NCBI RefSeq assembly: GCF_900324475.1
Contig: NZ_LT992502.1
Location: 496,001-560,000, forward strand
Reading direction: 5' to 3'
Length of the DNA stretch: 64,000 nucleotides
DNA from: Enterobacter bugandensis
GTDB lineage: Bacteria; Pseudomonadota; Gammaproteobacteria; Enterobacterales; Enterobacteriaceae
In this document: one piece after another, positions 48,200 to 57,166 of the stretch
Layout of the letters: every line of letters starts with the position of its first letter
Position numbering within the stretch: position 1 is the stretch's first letter
Position numbers and translations under genes: made by a program
The notes under the pieces: model-generated
What the model was told of the DNA's origin: nothing
Database searches by the model: none
The model's input: the letters and a program-made list of their open reading frames with translations, nothing else

Positions 48200-49204
48200 T
48201 CACTCCCCAAGCGTCGCCACCATCACCGCCTTAATCGTATGCATCCGGTTTTCAGCCTGATCGAACACGATGCTCGCCGCCGACTCAAACACCTCGTCCG
48301 TCACCTCCATCCCGCCGTGCAGGTCGAACTCCTTCGCCATCTGCTTGCCGAGCGTGGTCTGGTCGTCATGGAACGCGGGCAGACAGTGCAGGAACTTCAC
48401 GTTCGGATTGCCGGTCAGCGCCATCATTTGCGCGTTCACCTGATACCCCCGCAGCAGCGCAATCCGCTCAGCCCACTTCTCTTTGGCTTCGCCCATCGAC
48501 ACCCAGACGTCGGTATAGATAAAGTCCGCGCCCTTCACGCCCGCCGCCACGTCTTCCGTCAGGGTGATTTTGCCGCCGTGCTTCTCCGCCAGCGCGCTGC
48601 ACTCCGCCACCAGGCTCTCTTCCGGCCAGCAGGCCTTCGGGGCCACCAGGCGCAGATCCAGCCCGGTCAGCGCCGCCGCTTCCAGCATTGAGTTGCCCAT
48701 GTTGTTGCGCGCGTCGCCCGCGTAGACCAGCGTCATCTCGTTAAACGCCTTGCCCGGCAGGTGCTCCTGCATGGTCAGCAGGTCCGCCAGCAGCTGCGTC
48801 GGGTGAAACTCGTTGGTCAGCCCGTTCCACACCGGTACGCCCGCATACTGCGCCAGCGTTTCGACGACTTCCTGGCCGTGGCCGCGATACTGAATGCCGT
48901 CGTACATCCGCCCGAGAACCCGCGCGGTGTCCTTAATTGACTCTTTATGTCCAATCTGGCTGCCGCTCGGCCCTAAATACGTGACGCGCGCGCCCTGGTC
49001 AAATGCGGCAACTTCGAAAGAGCAACGGGTACGGGTCGAGTCTTTTTCGAAGATGAGCGCGATATTTTTACCGGTAAGTTTCTGTACTTCCTTGCCATTT
49101 TTCTTATCGGCCTTGAGCTGTGCGGCAAGGGTCAGCAGAGAAGTGAACTGTGCAGGGGTAAAGTCGAGCAATTTCAGAAAGTGTTTCTTGTACAGATCAG
49201 ACAT
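48200..49204 (-). CDS. argI: Ornithine carbamoyltransferase ArgI (biosynthetic)
   Basis: A 334-residue carbamoyltransferase of arginine synthesis: ornithine plus carbamoyl phosphate to citrulline. Motifs [15 protein letters not shown] (about 56-70) and HCLPAFHDD (near 272). ARG boxes lie upstream and rraB is divergent, as around argI in E. coli and Salmonella. It is a paralogue of arcB at 34254-35258. Confidence 0.95.
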   Translation of the reverse strand: MSDLYKKHFLKLLDFTPAQFTSLLTLAAQLKADKKNGKEVQKLTGKNIALIFEKDSTRTRCSFEVAAFDQGARVTYLGPSGSQIGHKESIKDTARVLGRMYDGIQYRGHGQEVVETLAQYAGVPVWNGLTNEFHPTQLLADLLTMQEHLPGKAFNEMTLVYAGDARNNMGNSMLEAAALTGLDLRLVAPKACWPEESLVAECSALAEKHGGKITLTEDVAAGVKGADFIYTDVWVSMGEAKEKWAERIALLRGYQVNAQMMALTGNPNVKFLHCLPAFHDDQTTLGKQMAKEFDLHGGMEVTDEVFESAASIVFDQAENRMHTIKAVMVATLGE

Positions 49205-49231
49205 TTTATCCTCGCATGGCGAACGCCACTT

Positions 49232-49270
49232 ATTGAATTAAAATTCACTTTATATGTGTAATTATTCATT
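49232..49270 (-). promoter_or_regulatory. Tandem ARG boxes of argI
   Basis: Box 1 (49232-49249) holds the perfect core TGAATTAAAATTCA; box 2 (49253-49270) has TGTGTAATTATTCA. They are separated by 3 bp, the canonical spacing for hexameric ArgR binding, and start about 28 bp before the argI start codon. Confidence 0.88.
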
Positions 49271-49368
49271 TGCAACCCCGTTTCACAAATCTTTCCAACA
49301 AAGGTGGAGGCAAACCCGTCCGTGTGTGAAAATAGAAGTATCTGCCGCACTTTAAAGAGGATTGAGCC

Positions 49369-49794
49369 ATGGCAAACCCGGAATTACTGGAAGAGCAACG
49401 CGAAGAGACGCGTCTGATTATTGAAGAACTGCTGGAAGACGGTAGCGATCCGGACGCGCTGTATACCATCGAACACCATTTCTCTGCGGACGACTTTGAA
49501 GCGCTGGAAAAAATGGCCGTGGAAGCCTTCAAGCTGGGTTACGAAGTGACCGAGCCGGAAGAGCTGGAAGTGGAAGAGGGCGATACCGTCATCTGCTGCG
49601 ACATCCTGAGCGAAGGCGCGCTGAAGGCGGAGCTGATCGACGCGCAGGTTGAACAGCTGATGAACCTGGCCGAGAAGTTTGAAGTGGAGTACGACGGCTG
49701 GGGAACCTACTTCGAAGATCCAAACGGTGAAGACGGCGAAGAAGGCGACGACGAAGATTACGTCGACGAAGACGACGACGGCGTGCGTCACTAA
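49369..49794 (+). CDS. rraB: Ribonuclease E inhibitor RraB
   Basis: A 141-residue acidic protein that binds RNase E and modulates mRNA decay. It matches E. coli RraB (YjgD) in length and ends in the typical Asp/Glu-rich tail (residues about 120-138). Divergent from argI; a terminator follows. Confidence 0.93.
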   Translation: MANPELLEEQREETRLIIEELLEDGSDPDALYTIEHHFSADDFEALEKMAVEAFKLGYEVTEPEELEVEEGDTVICCDILSEGALKAELIDAQVEQLMNLAEKFEVEYDGWGTYFEDPNGEDGEEGDDEDYVDEDDDGVRH

Positions 49795-49803
49795 GTGATT
49801 CAG

Positions 49804-49829
49804 GCGGTGGCGCACGCCACCGCTTTTTT
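49804..49829 (+). terminator. rraB terminator
   Basis: Stem GCGGTGGC-GCAC-GCCACCGC followed by six T residues, 10 bp after the rraB stop. Confidence 0.9.
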
Positions 49830-49841
49830 CAAGGCAGAACC

Positions 49842-50600
49842 ATGGATTACCCGCAGATACTCGCCCCCGTACTCAACTTCCTCCAGTACCCGACCCCGCA
49901 AGCATGGATTGATAAAGCCCGAGACCCGTCGAACCTGCCGCTGCTGCTCACCGACCATATGGTGTGCGAGCTCAAGGCCGCCCAGACCGCGCTATTACTC
50001 GTGCGTAAATACGTCGCCGACGAAAGCGGTGCCGACGCGCTGCTCGACTGGCTCAAACCCTACGAACAGTTCACCTTCCGCGACGGCCCGGAGCCGGACT
50101 TCATCGCCCTGCATAAGCAGATTGGCAAAAGCGTAATGCCCAAAACCGACGACCCGTGGGGCCAGGCGCTCATCGACAGCATGGTGCTGCTGATTAAAGA
50201 GGAGCTGCACCACTTCTGGCAGGTGCGCGAGGCGATGCTGGCGCGCGACATTCCGTACGTCAAAATCACCGCCAGCCGCTACGCCAAAGGGATGCTGAAG
50301 GAAGTGCGCACTCACGAACCGCTGACGCTGATCGACAAGCTCATCTGCGGCGCCTACATCGAAGCCCGCTCCTGCGAACGCTTCGCCGCGCTGGCCCCGT
50401 TCCTCGACGATGATTTGCAGAAGTTCTATCTCTCGCTGCTGCGCTCCGAAGCGCGCCACTATCAGGATTACCTGACGCTGGCTCAGCAGGTGAGCGACGA
50501 CGATATCTCACCGCGCATACAGCATTTTGGCGAAATTGAAGCCACACTTATCTCGACACCGGACCACGAGTTTCGCTTCCACAGCGGCGTGCCGGTGTAA
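49842..50600 (+). CDS. miaE: tRNA-(ms2io6A37) hydroxylase MiaE
   Basis: A 252-residue ferritin-like diiron monooxygenase that hydroxylates the isopentenyl group of ms2i6A37 in tRNA. The diiron ligands fit the EELHHFWQV and RSEARHYQDY helices. Present in Salmonella and Enterobacter but absent from E. coli K-12. It follows rraB directly, as in Salmonella. Confidence 0.93.
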   Translation: MDYPQILAPVLNFLQYPTPQAWIDKARDPSNLPLLLTDHMVCELKAAQTALLLVRKYVADESGADALLDWLKPYEQFTFRDGPEPDFIALHKQIGKSVMPKTDDPWGQALIDSMVLLIKEELHHFWQVREAMLARDIPYVKITASRYAKGMLKEVRTHEPLTLIDKLICGAYIEARSCERFAALAPFLDDDLQKFYLSLLRSEARHYQDYLTLAQQVSDDDISPRIQHFGEIEATLISTPDHEFRFHSGVPV

Positions 50601-50630
50601 ACCGGCATAACGCAAGGATAAGGATGCGAG

Positions 50631-51353
50631 ATGAAAAAAACGTGGATCAGTACGGTCATTGTTGTTGTCGCGGCTGCCGCCGTGGCGTTCTGGGTCTTCT
50701 TCGACAGACAGCGCGCTCCGGAAGCGCAAATTGATACTGCCCTTAACGCGATGCCCGCCTGGCAGGTGATTAAGGAGCAGGAGCCTGTGCTGCATCAGCG
50801 CATCCTCGACCAGATGGCCGCCCTGCAAAAGGCCGGCGAGCCGGAGCAGCACATTATCGACACCATCCAGCCGCAGATCCTGCATTTGCAGATGACGCGC
50901 CTGCAAAATGCCCCGGACGCCAACGTGGTGAACTACATGACCATCAACATGGAGCAGACCGCCGCCATCCAGAAGGTGAGCGACGACGCCTGCTTCCGCT
51001 TCCTCTACCCGATGGTGAAGGGCGGCATCAACCCGATGCGCATGCTGGATAAAGACCTGATGACCCGGCGCATGCAGGCCGATGCCGACATGATGCGCGC
51101 GGCCTACGGCAAAAACCGCCACACCGTGACCCAGGCCGAACGCGAGGCGGCCGTCGAGGATGTGCGGCCAATTATGAAGGCGCTTGCCGATAAGTACGGC
51201 GAGGACATTCAACTGTTGCAGATGCCGGAGAAGGCGGCGGGCAAAGAGAAGCTCTCCTGCGATATGGTGCAGGAGATGTGGGCGAAGGTGCTGGCGCTGC
51301 CGGAGCAAAAGGCGGCAGGGGTGATTCGGCTTGCGGTATCTGAGCTGGAGTGA
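50631..51353 (+). CDS. Conserved hypothetical membrane-anchored protein
   Basis: A 240-residue protein with one N-terminal membrane segment (TVIVVVAAAAVAFWVFF, residues 8-24) followed by a mostly helical periplasmic region of unknown fold. The segment is probably an uncleaved anchor. I do not recognise a characterised family. It starts 30 bp after miaE, possibly co-transcribed, and is the last backbone gene before leuX. Confidence 0.75.
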   Translation: MKKTWISTVIVVVAAAAVAFWVFFDRQRAPEAQIDTALNAMPAWQVIKEQEPVLHQRILDQMAALQKAGEPEQHIIDTIQPQILHLQMTRLQNAPDANVVNYMTINMEQTAAIQKVSDDACFRFLYPMVKGGINPMRMLDKDLMTRRMQADADMMRAAYGKNRHTVTQAEREAAVEDVRPIMKALADKYGEDIQLLQMPEKAAGKEKLSCDMVQEMWAKVLALPEQKAAGVIRLAVSELE

Positions 51354-51402
51354 AAGGGCGCTGGTTTTTTGGGCACTTAGAGCGGGTTTCGCGCGTCGTC
51401 GC

Positions 51403-51430
51403 TTGCATGGCGGCGCGCGACAGGTATAAT
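51403..51430 (+). promoter_or_regulatory. leuX promoter
   Basis: TTGCAT (51403-51408), a 16-bp spacer and perfect TATAAT (51425-51430). A GC-rich stretch precedes the -10, and the tRNA starts 27 bp after it. Confidence 0.75.
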
Positions 51431-51457
51431 CCACAACGTTTCCGCATCCCCTTCAGT

Positions 51458-51542
51458 GCCGAAGTGGCGAAATCGGTAGACGCAGTTGATTCAAAATCAA
51501 CCGTAGAAATACGTGCCGGTTCGAGTCCGGCCTTCGGCACCA
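51458..51542 (+). tRNA. leuX: tRNA-Leu(CAA), island integration site
   Basis: An 85-nt tRNA with acceptor stem GCCGAAG/CTTCGGC and encoded CCA, anticodon loop TTCAAAA giving CAA, a long variable arm and the T arm GGTTCGAGTCC. The sequence matches E. coli leuX. Its 3' part probably forms attL of the island, as the integrase begins 190 bp downstream and base composition drops sharply here. Confidence 0.97.
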
Positions 51543-51544
51543 TA

Positions 51545-51731
51545 AAAAGCTTTTTTTAAGTCTACTAACGTCTACTTTAGTCCATAAAAACAGTAAGTTA
51601 AGCATGTATCTGGCTTTTCTTAGTCTGTCCACGTCTACTCAATTCCTTGAACATATACCAACTGATGATGGTATAACTGATGGTATTCCCGGTTCGATTG
51701 ATTTTGGTACCAACACTGGAGGTATCAACTG
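51545..51731. other. Junction between leuX and the island integrase
   Basis: A short A/T hairpin (AAAAAGCTTTTTTT) directly after the tRNA may end its transcript. The rest, with repeated GTCTAC motifs (51559-51564, 51569-51574 and 51630-51635 region), may hold integrase arm sites. No gene seen. Confidence 0.45.
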
Positions 51732-52982
51732 ATGGCTCTCACCGATATCAAAGTTAGGACTACCAAGCCCTCTGACAAACCCTTCAAACTTACTGATGGG
51801 CAGGGTATGCACCTGCTGATCAATCCTAACGGCTCGAAGTACTGGCGATTACAGTACCGTTTCGACGGCAAACAGAAAGTTTTAGCATTGGGTGTTTATC
51901 CAATGGTCTCTCTTGGTGAGGCCCGCAGGAAGCGAGATGAAGCCAAAAAGTTGGTATCTGATGGTATCGACCCTTCTGAGAAGAAAAAAGCCGACAAGAT
52001 CGAGCAGAGCGAAGCTCTTACTTTTGAATCTGTTGCCAGGGACTGGCATAAGGCTTGTAAAAGAAAATGGTCAGATTCCCACAGCGAGAGAGTTCTAAAA
52101 AGCATGGAAGATGGTCTCTTTACTGCCATTGGTAAAAGAAAAATATCCGAGCTTAATACCAGAGATCTTCTTGCCCCTATCAAGGCTGTTGAAGCTTCCG
52201 GGCGATTGGAAGTTGCTTCCCGCCTACAGCAAAGAACAACAGCAGTAATGCGATATGCCGTCCAAAATGGGCTGATAGATTACAATCCTGCTCAGGAGAT
52301 GGCAGGAGCTATTGCGGTAGCTAAAAGAGTCCACAGGCCAGCTTTACCATTCGAACGATTCTCAGAACTTTTAGAACGAATTGATAGTTTCAAGGGTAGA
52401 AAACTCACGAAGTTAGCCGTGAAACTCACATTGCTCATTTTCATTCGGTCAAGTGAACTCAGGTTTGCTCGTTGGTCCGAGATAGATTTCGACAATGCCA
52501 TGTGGACTATCCCTGGGGAACGTGAGCCATTGCCAGGGGTCAAACATTCTCATCGAGGCTCAAAAATGAAGACCCCACACCTCGTGCCGTTAAGTCGTCA
52601 GGCTTTAGAACTCCTCAAAGCTATCAGAGAAATCAGCGGTGAATGTGAACTTGTGTTCATTGGTGATCATGATTTTAGAAAGCCTATGAGTGAAAACACG
52701 GTAAACAAGGCTTTAAGGTCTATGGGCTACGACACTACTGTTGAAGTATGTGGACATGGTTTTCGTGCGATGGCATGTAGTGCGTTGATCGAATCGGGAA
52801 AATGGTCAAGGGATGCTGTTGAACGGCAGATGAGCCACCAAGAGCGAAACTCCGTTCGTGCTGCCTACATTCATAAAGCAGAACACCTTGATGAAAGAAG
52901 GCTTATGTTGCAGTGGTGGGCTGATTACCTTAATGCCTTGAAAGATAGGTTTATCAGTCCCTTTGATTTTACAACAAAGTAG
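51732..52982 (+). CDS. int: P4-type tyrosine integrase of the leuX island
   Basis: A 416-residue phage integrase with the N-terminal DUF4102 arm-binding domain (ALTDIKVRTTKPSDKPFKLTD) common to island integrases. Catalytic residues: Arg in FIRSSELRFARW, HGFR (His-x-x-Arg), His in MSHQERN and Tyr in AAYIHKAEHLDERR. GGAGG precedes the ATG. It lies next to leuX and reads into the island. Codon use and GC are lower than in the flanking genes. Confidence 0.92.
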   Translation: MALTDIKVRTTKPSDKPFKLTDGQGMHLLINPNGSKYWRLQYRFDGKQKVLALGVYPMVSLGEARRKRDEAKKLVSDGIDPSEKKKADKIEQSEALTFESVARDWHKACKRKWSDSHSERVLKSMEDGLFTAIGKRKISELNTRDLLAPIKAVEASGRLEVASRLQQRTTAVMRYAVQNGLIDYNPAQEMAGAIAVAKRVHRPALPFERFSELLERIDSFKGRKLTKLAVKLTLLIFIRSSELRFARWSEIDFDNAMWTIPGEREPLPGVKHSHRGSKMKTPHLVPLSRQALELLKAIREISGECELVFIGDHDFRKPMSENTVNKALRSMGYDTTVEVCGHGFRAMACSALIESGKWSRDAVERQMSHQERNSVRAAYIHKAEHLDERRLMLQWWADYLNALKDRFISPFDFTTK

Positions 52983-53069
52983 CTTGATCAACGATTAACT
53001 ATCCACTGGCATAGCCGTGTGATATGATTACAATGGCTATATTTTTAATTTAAATTTAATAGGTAAAAA

Positions 53070-54209
53070 ATGTCCACAATTAACCCCGCAATTTTTTCTT
53101 TTTTCTCTGGTTCAGGATTTCTTGATCTTGGATTTGAAAAAAATGGTTATGAAGTGGTTTTCGTGAATGAATACCATGCTCCGTTTATGGATGCATATAA
53201 ACATTCGAGGAAAAAATTAAATATAGCACCACCTCGTTTTGGGTATGCAGAGTGCAGTATTGAAGATGTAGAACATGAAAAAATTAAGTCTTCTATGCTT
53301 CAACTTAAAAATGAGGGGCGATTGACTGGATTTATTGGTGGTCCACCATGCCCGGATTTCTCTGTAGCGGGTAAAAATAAAGGTCGAGATGGTGAAAACG
53401 GTCGGCTTTCACAAAGCTATATTGATATCATTCTTGAAATGAAACCAGATTTCTTTCTTTTTGAGAATGTTAAAGGTCTATACCGTACCAGTAAACATAG
53501 GGAGTTTTTTGACCATTTAAAAACTCAATTAGAATCGGTTGGTTATTGTTTGCATGAAAAACTAATAAATTCTATTGAGTATGGTGCTCCTCAAGATAGG
53601 CAACGAATCATATTGATTGGTTTCCTTGATGAAAAATACGCAAGTCAGTTCAATTGGGGGCAAAGAGTCTACCCTGAAAGAACTGCATTTGAATATAAAT
53701 GGCCGACGACAAACCAATTTTCAGAAAACACTTCTGTTATAAAACCAAAGGGTATCCCAGAAGAGTTAACAGTAGAGCATTGGTTCAAGAAAAACCAGGT
53801 TGATAATCATCCAAATGCAAAGCATGTATTCGCGGCAAGAGCAGGGCTTGCGAGGTTTTTGACTGTCGAAGAAGGGGACGATAGTAAAAAATCCTATAAA
53901 AGGTTGCATAGATGGAGATTTTCACCAACTGCTGCTTATGGTAATAATGAGGTACATTTACATCCTTATAAACCAAGAAGAATTACTGTTGCCGAAGCAT
54001 TAGCAATTCAGTCTTTACCAAAAGAATTTGAATTACCTGCTTATATGACTCTGTCTAATATGTTTAAAACAGTCGGTAACGGTGTACCCTACTTAGCAGC
54101 GGCCGGTATTGCCAAATCTATTATAGAGCATTTAGGAATCGAATATGAGAGTAACTGCGGCGAACTTAGCACAGGCGATTGCCAATCTACCAAAAAACAC
54201 GCAGTTTAA
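53070..54209 (+). CDS. Type II C5-cytosine DNA methyltransferase
   Basis: A 379-residue Dcm-type methyltransferase with ordered motifs: I (FSFFSGSGFLDLGFE), IV with catalytic Cys94 (GGPPCPDFS), VI (FLFENVKGL), VIII (APQDRQRIILIG), IX (ITVAEALAIQSLPKEF) and X (TVGNGVPYLAA). The target-recognition region lies between about residues 195 and 310; the recognised sequence cannot be read. Motif IV has PCP instead of the common PCQ. It overlaps the next gene by 65 bp. Confidence 0.9.
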   Translation: MSTINPAIFSFFSGSGFLDLGFEKNGYEVVFVNEYHAPFMDAYKHSRKKLNIAPPRFGYAECSIEDVEHEKIKSSMLQLKNEGRLTGFIGGPPCPDFSVAGKNKGRDGENGRLSQSYIDIILEMKPDFFLFENVKGLYRTSKHREFFDHLKTQLESVGYCLHEKLINSIEYGAPQDRQRIILIGFLDEKYASQFNWGQRVYPERTAFEYKWPTTNQFSENTSVIKPKGIPEELTVEHWFKKNQVDNHPNAKHVFAARAGLARFLTVEEGDDSKKSYKRLHRWRFSPTAAYGNNEVHLHPYKPRRITVAEALAIQSLPKEFELPAYMTLSNMFKTVGNGVPYLAAAGIAKSIIEHLGIEYESNCGELSTGDCQSTKKHAV

Positions 54210-55221
54210 TTATGTAAATGTGCGAAATTCGGGAAGAATCATTGTAACGAATGTCCAACTTCCCGAAGGCCCAATAGAATTTAAAAGATTCGATCCAAAA
54301 AAGGGTGAGACACTACATAGTTCTAAATCGGAAAGTATCTCCACACAAATGTTGTGGAGATTGGCTAATGCTTTACAGGAAGATGTCCCTGTCAATTTGG
54401 ATCGTATTTTTGGTGCAAGCTATAATACACGTGCTGTTCTCGAAAGCCTTTTGGCCCATACTCCTGAGTTTTATTGGTGTAAGCTTGATCGCCTTGAGGT
54501 AATGAACACTCAGAAAAACATTAAAAAAGGTCACAAGCACCTTATTTATAGACCAAATGACCCACATGAAAATGGTGTAGCAATAGAACATATTACTAAT
54601 GTTATAATTTCTGAAATGAATTTAGATGTTGTCCATCAATCAGTTGATATAGAGACAATCTTACCTACTAAAGGAATGACGATTGAGGAAAAAAGACGTC
54701 ATGCACAAATTCAAATCTCATTAGTAAAAATAGGTCATTACTTAGGTTATCGAACATGGGTTGCAGCAAATGATCGAGGCCTCCAATATAATGGAAAATC
54801 TATAGCTCAAATGGATGGGGTCATAGATAATTTAAGAAATGAACAAGTGCTTCAATCATATGATAAAGCTATCAAGGAAGCTCGGCTTATAGATTGCATT
54901 TGGTTTCGAAATGGAAAATTAATGCCTGCAGTTATGGAGATTGAACATAGCACTGGTATTAAAAGTGGTTTGGTAAGAATGAAACAATTTTATGATTATG
55001 CACCACAGTTAAAAAATATACGTTGGACCGTTGTGGCACCTGACGAATATAGAAATAAAGTTATAGAGTTTTCTAATATGCCACAGTTTAAAGAATTAGA
55101 CACTCGATTCTTCCCCTATTCTGCTGTAGAGGAACTCTATTCATTATGTGCAAGAAGGAATCCTCAAGGAATTACAGACGATTTCCTCGATGCATTCATG
55201 GAAAAGTGTGTGACACATTAG
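54145..55221 (+). CDS. Putative type II restriction endonuclease
   Basis: A 358-residue protein starting inside the methyltransferase gene (65-bp overlap), a common layout for a restriction partner. A PD-(D/E)XK-like site may be the Asp in RLIDCIWF with MEIEHST near residue 275 (Asp...Glu-x-Glu). An N-terminal domain of about 130 residues has no recognised motif. Function is inferred mainly from the adjacent methyltransferase; specificity is unknown. Confidence 0.7.
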   Translation: MRVTAANLAQAIANLPKNTQFNYVNVRNSGRIIVTNVQLPEGPIEFKRFDPKKGETLHSSKSESISTQMLWRLANALQEDVPVNLDRIFGASYNTRAVLESLLAHTPEFYWCKLDRLEVMNTQKNIKKGHKHLIYRPNDPHENGVAIEHITNVIISEMNLDVVHQSVDIETILPTKGMTIEEKRRHAQIQISLVKIGHYLGYRTWVAANDRGLQYNGKSIAQMDGVIDNLRNEQVLQSYDKAIKEARLIDCIWFRNGKLMPAVMEIEHSTGIKSGLVRMKQFYDYAPQLKNIRWTVVAPDEYRNKVIEFSNMPQFKELDTRFFPYSAVEELYSLCARRNPQGITDDFLDAFMEKCVTH

Positions 55222-55362
55222 TACTCCATAATCAGTTACCAGAGCAAATTACTTTGCTCTGGTTGGTTAACTGAAAATTAGTATTGAAATATGAAGGTGT
55301 TTATTTTATAAATAAATATCAAATTTAATGTTATTTTCAATAATTATTTCTAAGAGCGGTTT

Positions 55363-56172
55363 ATGAGAGCAATTAGCCCCTTTGAGGAATTGAAGAACTG
55401 GTTTAATCTTGATAACTACGAACCGATAAAATCGTTTACAATCAAGGAACTGCATAGAGAAATTGTCTTTAGAGAAGTGATTTTTGATAGTATAAATTTT
55501 GAATGGGAAGATGAAAATCAAAATTTGAAGTCAATCCTTGACGGTAATCCTATTTTAAGTAGACAAGAAAATTATTATGATCCCTATGTTAAGGGACAAA
55601 AACATGTTGTACAGATAAGTTTCGGTGATATAGAAAAATTAGAGAAAAAACTAATAATGTTTGATATGGATTTCTTTGAACAGAATGGTGATTTCAAGAA
55701 AGAATTAAAAAATAAACCCATAACACAAACCATGAGAGACTTTTTTCTCAACAAAAATAGCAGCAAGATGTGTGTATCATTTGATTTGGGGTTATCTAGT
55801 GATGAGGAAATTATATCAGCCCTGCAAACTATGCTTCCAACTCTAAGGAAAGAATACGAGATTGATCCAGTAAAAACAGAAAAGATAGGGCTCGCAAAAA
55901 TAAGAAAACTTGTCGATTACAACATTATTCCTATGATGGACCTACTAATTTGGTCAAAATTCAAAAAAGCAAAAATCTCAAATATGGTCTTGTCTCGTGT
56001 GTTGTATCCTGATTTCACTCACGAGATTAGAGGCGAAGATCACATTAAAGATACAGATAGGCCCGTTGCTGAGAAGGCTTTAAATGGAGAGATAACTCGT
56101 AGTTTGGAGTACTTTCTTAGTAAAAACAGTCATCTCATCAACATACCGATTTCAGAACTCGGATCTCTCTAG
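55363..56172 (+). CDS. Unrecognised island protein, possibly DUF6387
   Basis: A 269-residue soluble protein of AT-rich composition. The N-terminal FEELKNWFNLDNYEPIKSFTIKELHREIVFREVIFD suggests the DUF6387 family seen in islands, from memory only. No catalytic motif, signal peptide or membrane segment. It stands alone after the restriction pair with its own ribosome site (AGAGCGG region), and an imperfect hairpin AGGGGA/TCCCCT follows at about 56198-56226. Confidence 0.5.
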   Translation: MRAISPFEELKNWFNLDNYEPIKSFTIKELHREIVFREVIFDSINFEWEDENQNLKSILDGNPILSRQENYYDPYVKGQKHVVQISFGDIEKLEKKLIMFDMDFFEQNGDFKKELKNKPITQTMRDFFLNKNSSKMCVSFDLGLSSDEEIISALQTMLPTLRKEYEIDPVKTEKIGLAKIRKLVDYNIIPMMDLLIWSKFKKAKISNMVLSRVLYPDFTHEIRGEDHIKDTDRPVAEKALNGEITRSLEYFLSKNSHLINIPISELGSL

Positions 56173-56337
56173 CTATAAATCATCATGCAATTGTCAAGGG
56201 GATGGTGAAAATATTTTTCTTCCCCTAAATTTCTCTCCATTCTTCCCTCATCTAAATTTTCAGTTATCAGCACTCCCTTCATAGATACAAATCTGTGTGG
56301 CTAATATCTCCTTAACGGAAGCGGAGGAGACAGCCAA

Positions 56338-56544
56338 ATGAATACAATCAATCAAAGCTTAATTCGTTTACCAGAAGTCTTGAAACGAACTGGTTTCGGC
56401 AAGGCCTGGATCTATCGTCTGATCAGTGAAGGTCGGTTTCCGGCACCCGTTAAGATCGGAGTTCGTGCCGTTGCTTTTGTCGAGAGTGAAGTTGACGAGT
56501 GGATTCAATCAGTTATCGAAACAAGCAGAATTAAAGTTGCTTAA
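56338..56544 (+). CDS. alpA: AlpA-family regulator
   Basis: A 68-residue MerR-like helix-turn-helix protein: LIRLPEVLKRTGFGKAWIYRLISEGRFPAPVKIG is the AlpA/excisionase-type fold. In P4-type islands AlpA activates integrase or excision. GGAGGAGA sits just upstream. Likely the island's directionality or regulatory factor. Confidence 0.88.
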   Translation: MNTINQSLIRLPEVLKRTGFGKAWIYRLISEGRFPAPVKIGVRAVAFVESEVDEWIQSVIETSRIKVA

Positions 56545-56565
56545 TTAAACCTGGGAGAGATTTTT

Positions 56566-56880
56566 ATGAATATCGAAGAATTTATGAATGAAGAAAACCA
56601 TATGTGCAATTTAGGCGAGGATCTTTTTTGCAAGATCTTCCAACCCGGAGCTATTTATGATTTGCCGAATAGCGATTTTAATAAAGAAATCATTTACTGG
56701 CTCAGTCAGTATCTTGTCGGAAATTTGAGACAACCTTTAGACGCGATCTCTGAGCTTGATATTTTCGAGCAGTTTTATGTTTACGAGACATGGTTCTCAC
56801 TAATCAAATGCCCTGATGAAATTAGAAATTTATCGAAACGGATAATTCGATATCAGATTGGGTTGAAAACAATTCTTTGA
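56566..56880 (+). CDS. Small hypothetical island protein
   Basis: A 104-residue acidic, helical protein without recognised motifs. It starts 21 bp after alpA behind a GGGAGAG site, so it is probably co-transcribed with it. No function proposed. Confidence 0.65.
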   Translation: MNIEEFMNEENHMCNLGEDLFCKIFQPGAIYDLPNSDFNKEIIYWLSQYLVGNLRQPLDAISELDIFEQFYVYETWFSLIKCPDEIRNLSKRIIRYQIGLKTIL

Positions 56881-56901
56881 ATGAATCAATATTTAGTACT
56901 A

Positions 56902-57111
56902 TTTTGTAAATTGCATTGTTGAAATGATAGTGCTATTTACTTTTTAATTTACAAAACACCTCTAATTCCTTTTAAAATAATGGGTTAACTATTTCAAGTG
57001 AAAAGAAAGGATTATAATATCCCTCTAGAGGGATATTATAAATTTTCGACCGGGATGCGTCATTGTAAAAGGGAATAATGTTAAATTCAGGAAAATATAT
57101 TTGTAAATTGC
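56902..57111. promoter_or_regulatory. Repeat-rich region upstream of the recombinase trio, candidate att or arm sites
   Basis: TTTGTAAATTGC occurs directly at 56903-56914 and 57100-57111. An inverted AATTTACAAAA lies at 56946-56956. A 30-bp perfect palindrome fills 57012-57041 (half-site TTATAATATCCCTCT). Such sites suit recombinase or regulator binding. The 286-bp stretch holds no gene. Confidence 0.6.
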
Positions 57112-57166
57112 TTATGTTATATGCTTTATTTATTTTCACTGACGATTAAATGTAAATAGAGGTGAT

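Noticed and set aside
51516..51542. Second copy of the leuX 3' end (attR) inside the window
   Set aside because: I looked for GGCCTTCGGCACC downstream and found none before 64000.
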